A stretch of 48,144 nucleotides of DNA from assembly GCA_023264735.1 (NCBI GenBank), contig JAHFVD010000014.1:48394-96537 (forward strand), written 5' to 3'. Below the pieces are notes generated by a model that was not told where the DNA came from, did no database searches, and saw nothing but the letters and a program-made list of their open reading frames with translations. Shown here piece after piece: positions 42,144 to 48,144 of this stretch (positions within the stretch are counted from its first letter, which is position 1; every line of letters begins with the position of its first letter). This stretch comes from Mycobacterium sp. GTDB lineage: Bacteria > Actinomycetota > Actinomycetes > Mycobacteriales > Mycobacteriaceae. Both the position numbers and the translations under genes were made by a program.

Positions 42144-43148
42144 TTATCCTCCTGTGACTGCGATGCGGGGGTCTGCGGCGGCCTGGAGAAGATCCACGAC
42201 CGTATTGATGAAGACGTAGAGGGCGCCTAGCATCAGCGTCACGCCGGCGATCGCCGGGAAATCGGCCACCGGGATGCTCTGGGCGATGTACTGACCGATG
42301 CCCGGCCAGCCAAAGACCTGCTCGATCACCAGCACACCGGAGAACATCAGCCCGATCTGCAGACCGGTCATCGACAGCGACGACCCGATGCAGTTGCGCA
42401 GCACGTGCCCGGCCACAATCCTGCTCTCCGACAACCCTTTTGCCCGTGCGGTGCGCACGTAGTCGCTATCCATATCGGTGAGCAGACTCGAACGCAGCAC
42501 CCGGCCGACGGCCACTGCCGGGCCGAGCGCGATCACCAGCGCAGGCAGGATCAGGTGATGCAGCGCGTCGGTGACGACGTCGAGGCGCCCGGCGATCAGC
42601 CCGTCGACGGTGAGCAGTCCGGTGGGTCCGGTCGGCGGGTTGCTGATTCCGGTGCGGCCGTTGGCGGGCACCCAGCCCAGCTTCTGGTAGAACACGATCA
42701 GCCCGAGGATGCCGAGTAGGAACATCGGCGCCGAGGCCCCGGTGAACAGGATCGCCCGCAGCACAGCCGATCCCCGCCACTTCAACGTGGTGCTGAAGGC
42801 CAGCAGCACAGCGAGCAGCAGCGCGATGACGATGCCGTAGAGCGCCAACTCCAGGGTCGCGGGGAAGAAACTTCCGAGATCGGATGCGACGGGGTGGCGG
42901 GTCCGGTAGGACATCCCGAGGTCGCCGTGCACCGCCGCGACGAGGTAGTGCCAGAACTGGGTGGCGAGCGGGTCGTTGAGTCCCAGCGCTTCCCGGCGGG
43001 CGGCGACCGCCGCAACCGAAGATTGGGCGCCCATCTGGGCCCTCACCGGATCGAGTGGCGAAATATGTTGCAGCACAAACATCACCGCGGTCAGCGCGAC
43101 CAGGATCGCCACCATTGCCGCCAGGCGGGAGACTATGAATGTTCTCAT
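42144..43148 (-). CDS. ABC transporter permease, DppB/OppB/NikB type
   Basis: This is a 334-residue inner-membrane permease with six helices. The start RTFIVSRLAAMVAILVALTA, the periplasmic loop PLDPVRAQMGAQSSVAAVAA and GDLGMSYRTRHPVASDL are typical of DppB. The EAA loop reads DYVRTARAKGLSESRIVAGH and couples to the ATPase; GVLVIEQVFGWPGIGQYIAQ is the C-terminal family segment. The substrate cannot be read from the permease. It starts ten bases after the second permease's stop in the same operon. Confidence 0.95.
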   Translation of the reverse strand: MRTFIVSRLAAMVAILVALTAVMFVLQHISPLDPVRAQMGAQSSVAAVAARREALGLNDPLATQFWHYLVAAVHGDLGMSYRTRHPVASDLGSFFPATLELALYGIVIALLLAVLLAFSTTLKWRGSAVLRAILFTGASAPMFLLGILGLIVFYQKLGWVPANGRTGISNPPTGPTGLLTVDGLIAGRLDVVTDALHHLILPALVIALGPAVAVGRVLRSSLLTDMDSDYVRTARAKGLSESRIVAGHVLRNCIGSSLSMTGLQIGLMFSGVLVIEQVFGWPGIGQYIAQSIPVADFPAIAGVTLMLGALYVFINTVVDLLQAAADPRIAVTGG

Positions 43149-43158
43149 CGCCGGCCTC

Positions 43159-44028
43159 CTAGCTGGTCTTCATCAGGTTGCGCAGGCTGTCGCCTGCGAT
43201 GTTGCCGATCACGGCCAGGACCAGGACCCCGACGCCCGGCATGACCGGAACCCACCATTGCTGCAGGAAATAGCTGAGGTTGCGCGCGGCGTCGGCGCCG
43301 AGCTCCGGAGCCGGAGCGGATTGGCCGAGGCCCAGGAACGACAGCGCCGCCAGCGTGAGGATCAGTGTCCCGAGGTCCAGGCTGGCGGCCACCAGCGCGT
43401 TGGGCACCGCCCCAGGCAGTAGGTGGCGCAGTGCGACCCGGAAGGGGCCGACTCCGGCCAGCCGCGCGGCCTCGACGTGCGGACGCGCCGCCAGCCGCAC
43501 GATCTCGCCGCGAACGAGTCTGGCGTAGAACGGCCACCAGACGATCGACACGGCGATCAAAGTGTGGACGAAACCGGGCCCCAGTGCGGCGACGACGGCG
43601 ATCGCGAGGACCGGTGCGGGCAACGACAGGAACCCGTCGGTGATCCGCATCAGGATCGAGTCCAGCCAGCCGCCGACGGCGCCGGCGATCAGCCCGATCA
43701 CACCGCCGATGAGCAGCCCGACCCCGACCACCACGAGGGCGGCGAACCAACTCGACCGGACACCGAAAAGCACCCGGCTCAAGATGTCTCGCCCGACGCT
43801 GTCGCTGCCGAGGAGGAAGCCCTCCTTGCCGGGTGCCTGCAACGGCATGCCGACCGGAACCAGCGGGTCGTGCGGGGCGAGCACCGGGACCGCGACGGCG
43901 ATCAGGGTCACCAGCAGGATCAGTGACACGCCAAGCCAATTCACGATCGTGGCCCGGTCTGTCGGCAATGCCGCCATGCGCTTCTCGCGACTGCGTAACA
44001 GGGTGGCGGCGGGTAACGCGATGGCCAT
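43159..44028 (-). CDS. ABC transporter permease, DppC/OppC/NikC type
   Basis: This is a 289-residue permease with six helices. It has the OppC_N-type N-terminal helix (WLGVSLILLVTLIAVAVPVL) and the characteristic HDPLVPVGMPLQAPG and GFLLGSDSVGRDILSRVLFG segments. The EAA-type loop is PHVEAARLAGVGPFRVALRH. It pairs with the DppB-type permease downstream. ATG at 44026-44028 overlaps the ATPase stop by one base (TGATG). An inner ATG at codon 18 could also start it. Confidence 0.95.
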   Translation of the reverse strand: MAIALPAATLLRSREKRMAALPTDRATIVNWLGVSLILLVTLIAVAVPVLAPHDPLVPVGMPLQAPGKEGFLLGSDSVGRDILSRVLFGVRSSWFAALVVVGVGLLIGGVIGLIAGAVGGWLDSILMRITDGFLSLPAPVLAIAVVAALGPGFVHTLIAVSIVWWPFYARLVRGEIVRLAARPHVEAARLAGVGPFRVALRHLLPGAVPNALVAASLDLGTLILTLAALSFLGLGQSAPAPELGADAARNLSYFLQQWWVPVMPGVGVLVLAVIGNIAGDSLRNLMKTS

Positions 44029-46022
44029 CAGCGCGCCTTCCGTTCGATACAGGCGACCTGGTGCGGGCTGCCAGGGATGCCTTCCAACCGCACGTCGAGT
44101 TCGATGTCACTGCACGTGTCGATCGCGATGGGGCACCTCGGGTGGAAGGCGCATCCCGTCGGCGGGGACAGCGGGCTTGCGGGCTCACCGGCAAGCACCC
44201 GGCAGTCACGGCCCAGATCGGGGATCGCGTCGACAAGGGCCTGGGTGTAGGGATGGGTCGGGCGGCCAATGACGTCCTCGGCGGGGCCGATCTCGACGAT
44301 GCGGCCCAGGTACATCACCGCGATCCGGTCGGCGACCACCCGCGCCACCGACAGGTCGTGGGTCACGAAGACCACCGACATGTCGAGCCCACGCCGCAGT
44401 TCGCCGATCAGGTTGAGCACCGAAGCAGCCAGCGACACGTCCAGCGCACTGGTCGGCTCGTCGCACAGCAGCACCTGCGGCGGGATCACCGTGGCCCGGG
44501 CCAGCGACACGCGCTGCCGCTGGCCGCCGGACAACTGAGCGGCCCGGGACTTGACCACTTCCTGCGGCAGGCCGACCCGCTCGAGCACCTTGGCGATAGC
44601 CTCTTTCCGCTCGGCGCGGGACAGAGTCCGCAGCCGCTCACCGATCAACTCGCCCACCGACAGCCACGGGGTCAGGGAGGCGCCGGCATCCTGAAACACC
44701 ATCTGTGGGCGCTGCTTTCCGGCCAGCTCGACTTCGCCGGTGGTGGGCGTGTCCAGCCCGGCGATGATTCGCAGCAGCGTCGACTTGCCCGATCCGCTCT
44801 CCCCCACCAGGGCCACCGATTCGCCGTGGGCAACGGTCAACGACACCCCGCGCAGGGCCTGCAGTTTGCTCTGCCTGGGACCCGAGCGGTCGAGCCAATT
44901 GCGGCGTACCGAGAACGCCTTTGTGACGAGGCGGGCGTCGACCGCGGGCGGCTGCTCCTCGTCGACCTCGGCGTCCTCGGCGAACGCTTCGGTTTCGGCG
45001 GCCACCTCAGCGGCCAGTTCGGCGCGCATTTGGTCGGGCGCGACGATGCAGGCGCTCACCCGGTTCGGCGCGACGACGGCCGGATCCGGTGGTGTGACAG
45101 AACATTCCGTGCGGGCCAGCGCACACCTCGGCACGAACGCGCAGCCGGGCAGCGGGGTCGTCGGGCTGGGCACCTGGCCGGCCATAGCGGCCAGCGGACG
45201 GTCACGCTCGGTCTCCAGGGTCAGGCGCGACTGCAGCAGACCGTGGGTGTAGGGGTGTGCGGGGGTGGCCAGAACGTCTGCGCATCCGCCGATCTCGGCG
45301 ATCCGCCCGGCATAGAGGACGGCGATGCGGTCGGCGATCTGCGCCGCCACGCCGAGGTCATGGGTGATCAGCACGATGCTGCAGCCGATCTCGGCGCGCA
45401 GTCGCTGCAACAACGCCAGCACCTGAGCCTGTACGGTCACGTCGAGTGCAGTGGTCGGCTCGTCGGCGATGATCAGCTCGGGGTCGCCGGCCACCGCGAT
45501 CGCGATCATCACACGCTGCCGCAGGCCGCCGGACAGTTCGTGCGGGAAGGCGCGCATCCGACGCTCGGGCTCGGGAATGCCTACGGCGTTGAGCAGTTTG
45601 AGCGCCGCTTCGCTACTGCCGGCCACCTCTTCGACCTGCTTGCCGATCCGCATGGTGGGGTTCAGTGACGTCATCGGGTCCTGGAACACCGCGCCCAGGT
45701 CGAGGCGCCGGACCTTGCGCAGCTGCTTGGACGCGCCGGTGAGCATGTCGGTGCCGCAGACCTGCACGCTGCCGCCGGTCTTCGCACGCCCGAGCAGGCC
45801 GAGCATGCTGAACCCCAGCACGCTCTTGCCTGATCCGGATTCGCCGACCAGGCCGACGATCTCGCCCGGCGCGATGCTCAGCGACACGCCACGAAGCGCG
45901 TGCACGTCCTTGCCGTTGCGGCGGAACGTGACGCGCAGATCATCCACTGCCGCGACCACGTCGCCGGCCGGCGTCGTCGCCGGGGCGTCAGGTCGTAGCG
46001 CAAGACTTGCGGCGCTCGCCAT
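44028..46022 (-). CDS. Fused double ABC ATPase (DppD-DppF type)
   Basis: This 664-residue protein joins the two ATPases of a peptide/nickel-type importer. Domain one has Walker A GESGSGKS (60-67), the signature LSGGLRQRVMIA and Walker B LIIADEPTTALD. Domain two has Walker A at about 407-414 (VALVGESGSGKSTLL), the signature LSGGQRQRVSLA and LLCDEPTSALD. Each domain ends in the oligo_HPY segment with a CxFxPRC-type cysteine cluster (GCAFVPRCALARTECS and GCAFHPRCPIAIDTCS), which can hold an iron-sulfur cluster in this family. I chose ATG at 46020-46022 (MASAASLALRPDAP), with GGGGAG about seven bases upstream. It is the first gene of the operon. Confidence 0.95.
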   Translation of the reverse strand: MASAASLALRPDAPATTPAGDVVAAVDDLRVTFRRNGKDVHALRGVSLSIAPGEIVGLVGESGSGKSVLGFSMLGLLGRAKTGGSVQVCGTDMLTGASKQLRKVRRLDLGAVFQDPMTSLNPTMRIGKQVEEVAGSSEAALKLLNAVGIPEPERRMRAFPHELSGGLRQRVMIAIAVAGDPELIIADEPTTALDVTVQAQVLALLQRLRAEIGCSIVLITHDLGVAAQIADRIAVLYAGRIAEIGGCADVLATPAHPYTHGLLQSRLTLETERDRPLAAMAGQVPSPTTPLPGCAFVPRCALARTECSVTPPDPAVVAPNRVSACIVAPDQMRAELAAEVAAETEAFAEDAEVDEEQPPAVDARLVTKAFSVRRNWLDRSGPRQSKLQALRGVSLTVAHGESVALVGESGSGKSTLLRIIAGLDTPTTGEVELAGKQRPQMVFQDAGASLTPWLSVGELIGERLRTLSRAERKEAIAKVLERVGLPQEVVKSRAAQLSGGQRQRVSLARATVIPPQVLLCDEPTSALDVSLAASVLNLIGELRRGLDMSVVFVTHDLSVARVVADRIAVMYLGRIVEIGPAEDVIGRPTHPYTQALVDAIPDLGRDCRVLAGEPASPLSPPTGCAFHPRCPIAIDTCSDIELDVRLEGIPGSPHQVACIERKAR

Positions 46023-46175
46023 GCGGAGTCTCCCCGAGGGTCTCAAAAGGTCGCGAGGATGAACTCAGCGGTGAGTCATCAGCCTGTCGATTGACAGTTT
46101 TGCGGGCCTCGTGTCGCGGTGGGTGTCGCTGGCGTAACCAAAGCAAGACGGCGCGTAACCGATAGGTATCGCGCG

Positions 46176-46195
46176 TTTCTGTCATGTGACAGAAA
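46176..46195. promoter_or_regulatory. Perfect inverted repeat, candidate operator of the ureide operon and its TetR
   Basis: TTTCTGTCATGTGACAGAAA has perfect nine-base arms around a two-base centre. It is the strongest palindrome in the 221-base space between the divergent TetR and ABC ATPase starts, 48 bases ahead of TetR and 153 ahead of the operon. A weaker repeat, CGATAGGTATCG, lies at 46160-46171 and could overlap a -10 region. A single half-site TGACAG recurs near 46092. The layout is typical of a TetR protein repressing itself and a divergent operon. Confidence 0.65.
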
Positions 46196-46243
46196 ATCCC
46201 TGGGTCTGTCTTTTCGCAGGTGATGTGGGTCAACATCGGACGC

Positions 46244-46924
46244 ATGGAGACAACGCGGGCGGGCCGTCCGCGCTTGACCGAACGGCGCAGGCCCGGCACG
46301 ACCGCCCGGGAGGAGATCCTCGACGCCGCGGGAGAACTGTTCACCACCCGCGGCTATGCGAGCACGTCCACCCGGGCGATCGCCGAGGCCGTCGGCATCC
46401 GGCAGGCCTCGCTGTACCACTACTTCAAGACCAAGGACGAGCTGCTGTCGGCGCTGTTGCACCAGACCGTCACACCCACCCTGACGTTCCTGTCCGCCCT
46501 GCGGCACGACGATCCGTCGGCGGCGCAATGCCTGCACGCCCTTGCCGCCTTCGACGGCGCTCAGCTGCTGACCTCGCGGTGGAACCTGGGCGCCCTGTAT
46601 CTGCTGCCCGAGCTACGGGAAGCCCGGCTCGCGACGTTCTGGACCGAACGCGAGCGATTGCGGCTGGCCTACCTCGACCTGAGCCGAACCATCCTGACCG
46701 CGACTGGCGTGGCCGATGATGCCGCCGACCTGCCGTTCCGCCTGGTCGAGTCGCTGGTGAACATGTGGTCGCAGCCCCCGCAGCCCGATCACGTGCGGCT
46801 GGCCGGTCATGTCGCCGACGCCTGCCTGCGGGTGCTCGGCGTCACCGACGATCTTCCCGACCTGCGCGCCAGCACCCATCACTACCTGGGCCGCAACGGT
46901 CCGGCGAGGGTGGGACATTTGTAG
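46244..46924 (+). CDS. TetR-family regulator, likely controller of the ureide operon
   Basis: This is a 226-residue regulator. The HTH is clear: AREEILDAAGELFTTRGYAS, then TSTRAIAEAVGIRQASLYHY and FKTKDELLSALL. The C-terminal domain (LHALAAFDGAQLLTSRWNLG, LPELREARLATFWTERERLR) should bind the inducer, perhaps the imported ureide or a breakdown product. I use ATG at 46244 (METTRAGRPRL). An earlier ATG/GTG pair at 46220-46225 is possible, and none has a strong ribosome site. It is divergent from the eleven-gene operon, with a 20-base perfect inverted repeat between them, and nine bases upstream of a kinase gene on the same strand. Confidence 0.92.
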   Translation: METTRAGRPRLTERRRPGTTAREEILDAAGELFTTRGYASTSTRAIAEAVGIRQASLYHYFKTKDELLSALLHQTVTPTLTFLSALRHDDPSAAQCLHALAAFDGAQLLTSRWNLGALYLLPELREARLATFWTERERLRLAYLDLSRTILTATGVADDAADLPFRLVESLVNMWSQPPQPDHVRLAGHVADACLRVLGVTDDLPDLRASTHHYLGRNGPARVGHL

Positions 46925-46933
46925 GATCGGGCA

Positions 46934-48144
46934 ATGCCGCTGGACGAAGGCGAGACATTCGCCGGTTACACGATCCTGCGACTGCTCGGCGCGGGAGGGA
47001 TGGGTGAGGTCTACCTCGCCCAGCATCCCCGCCTGCCCCGCCAGGATGCCCTCAAGGTGCTGCCGTCCTCGGTGAGCAGCGACACCGAATACCGCGCGAG
47101 GTTCGACCGCGAGGCGGATATCGCAGCCACGCTGTGGCATCCGCACATCGTCGGCGTTCACGATCGCGGCGAGTTCGACGGACAGCTGTGGATCGCGATG
47201 GACTACGTCGACGGCACCGACGCCGCCGATCTGTTGAAGAGCTTTCCCACCGGCTTGCCGCAGCGCGAAGTGCTCAACATCGTCACCGCGGTCGCCGAGG
47301 CGCTGGACTATGCGCACCAACGACATCTGCTGCATCGCGACGTCAAGCCCGCCAACATCCTGGTGTCCAAGCAGGAGACCGGCGAGGAGCGAATCCTCCT
47401 GGCGGACTTCGGCATTGCTCGCTGGGACAATGACGCCAGCGGCCTGACCCAGACCAATATGACCGTCGGCACGGTGTCCTACGCCGCCCCCGAACAGCTG
47501 ATGGGCCGGGATCTGGACGGACGGGCCGACCAGTACGCGCTGGCAGCGACCGCCTATCACCTGCTGACCGGTAGGCCGCCCTTCCAGCACTCCAACCCCG
47601 CGGTGGTGATCAGCCAGCACCTGTCGGCATTGCCGCCCAGCCTGGCCGAGCACCGACCCGAACTGGCCGACCTCGACCCGGCGCTGCGCAAGGCGCTGTC
47701 CAAGGATCCGGCCGACCGCTACGACCGGTGCGTGGACTTCGCGCGCGCCCTGGCGCATCACATCACCACGCCGCTGTCCGGTGACGGGCTGGCCGACACC
47801 GATTCCACCCGGCTGACACCCATCGCCGACGCCGCACCGGCCGGCGGCGAACCGCCACCACCGGCGCACAAGTCTTGGCTGCGGCCGGCGATCCTGATTC
47901 CCGTACTGGTCGTGCTGCTGATCGCGGTCGCCGCGGCGTTCATCGCGGGCCGCGACCGCGGTGAGACGGTCGCCCAGGACGGCCGCACCACGACGGCGAC
48001 GACGCCGGTGACCACCGGCGTCGTGCCGCCACCCCCGCCGCCGGTCACGGCGATCACCACGACGGCGACCACCAGCACGCCGACCGACACCGTCACCGTC
48101 GCGCCGACGCCCACCGCGGTCATCGGGTCGGACTGCACCGAGCC
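46934..48144 (+). CDS. Membrane Ser/Thr protein kinase, PknF-like; 3' end outside the window
   Basis: About 403 codons of a Hanks-type kinase are present. The glycine loop is [14 protein letters not shown], Lys41 is in ALKVLP, the catalytic loop is [10 protein letters not shown] (Asp136) and the DFG motif is in LADFGIARW (Asp158). The activation loop [20 protein letters not shown] resembles PknF/PknI/PknJ. A juxtamembrane linker rich in Pro and Glu leads to one helix ([20 protein letters not shown], about 318-337). The extracellular part starts with a Thr/Pro-rich stretch ([20 protein letters not shown]) and is cut by the window edge. It should sense an outside signal and phosphorylate cytoplasmic proteins. 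It follows the TetR gene by nine bases, so they may be co-transcribed. Confidence 0.95.
   Translation, partial: MPLDEGETFAGYTILRLLGAGGMGEVYLAQHPRLPRQDALKVLPSSVSSDTEYRARFDREADIAATLWHPHIVGVHDRGEFDGQLWIAMDYVDGTDAADLLKSFPTGLPQREVLNIVTAVAEALDYAHQRHLLHRDVKPANILVSKQETGEERILLADFGIARWDNDASGLTQTNMTVGTVSYAAPEQLMGRDLDGRADQYALAATAYHLLTGRPPFQHSNPAVVISQHLSALPPSLAEHRPELADLDPALRKALSKDPADRYDRCVDFARALAHHITTPLSGDGLADTDSTRLTPIADAAPAGGEPPPPAHKSWLRPAILIPVLVVLLIAVAAAFIAGRDRGETVAQDGRTTTATTPVTTGVVPPPPPPVTAITTTATTSTPTDTVTVAPTPTAVIGSDCTE

Noticed and set aside
46141..46170. CGATAGGTATCG repeat as a second TetR operator
   Set aside because: Arms are only five bases and it differs from the strong palindrome next to it. 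I mention it only as a possible promoter element.
1..48144. CRISPR arrays, tRNA or rRNA genes, insertion sequences, phage integrase or att sites
   Set aside because: No regularly spaced repeats, no cloverleaf-like GTTCRANYC arms that I could support, and no transposase or integrase motifs were seen.

Overview
The window is high-GC actinobacterial DNA with dense, overlapping genes and many GTG starts. It is almost certainly from a Mycobacterium, probably an environmental, Mycolicibacterium-type species. From memory of the M. tuberculosis map, the left 19 kb (minus strand read backwards) follows Rv1832 to Rv1815: gcvP, a MerR regulator (resR/mcdR), a bifunctional-nuclease-domain protein, ftsR, garA, gcvH, DUF881, small basic protein, DUF881, pgsA2, secA2, a SbmA/BacA-type ABC transporter, a KstD-like flavoprotein, TetR and a secreted serine protease. 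The PE_PGRS and ilvG genes that I recall from that stretch in M. tuberculosis are absent. A flavin monooxygenase sits beside secA2 instead.

Layout. 1-8.9 kb: glycine cleavage (gcvP under a glycine riboswitch, gcvH) interleaved with division and central-metabolism regulators and a small membrane-protein cluster. 8.9-14.8 kb: the accessory secretion ATPase SecA2, a divergent flavin monooxygenase and the BacA-like importer. 14.9-18.8 kb: a VOC protein plus KstD-like dehydrogenase pair preceded by a perfect KstR-type operator, a TetR with its own inverted-repeat operators, an F420-type nitroreductase relative and a secreted chymotrypsin-fold protease. 18.9-26.5 kb: assorted metabolism and transport (amine/amino-acid oxidase-like flavoprotein, K+/H+ antiporter with its RCK_C subunit, sterol-desaturase-family enzyme, carboxylesterase, paired SMR exporters, MFS exporter). 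26.5-30.5 kb: a malQ, NUDIX, F420-dependent LLM oxidoreductase and SnoaL-like run. 30.5-34.3 kb: a pair of palindromic intergenic repeats, then a cyclic-nucleotide-binding MscS channel translationally coupled to a receptor-type class III cyclase that has lost key catalytic residues.

34.3-46.9 kb is the most unusual part. Eleven minus-strand genes, nearly all joined by 1- to 4-base stop/start overlaps, encode a complete peptide/nickel-type ABC importer (fused two-domain ATPase, two permeases, lipoprotein) together with allantoinase, allantoicase, an allantoin/hydantoin-racemase-like protein, a cysteine (N-carbamoyl) hydrolase, a lactonase-type metallo-beta-lactamase protein, an isopenicillin-N-synthase-type 2-oxoglutarate oxygenase and a protein I cannot assign. 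A TetR gene is divergent from it, and a perfect 20-base inverted repeat lies between the two. The simplest reading is an uptake-and-degradation operon for a ureide (allantoin or a substituted hydantoin/allantoin). The extra lactonase-like and oxygenase genes suggest the substrate is not plain allantoin. The window ends inside a PknF-like membrane Ser/Thr kinase.

No tRNA, rRNA, CRISPR array, insertion sequence or phage gene was seen, and no stretch above 300 bases lacks a gene or a described element. All assignments rest on reading motifs and on recall of families; nothing was searched.
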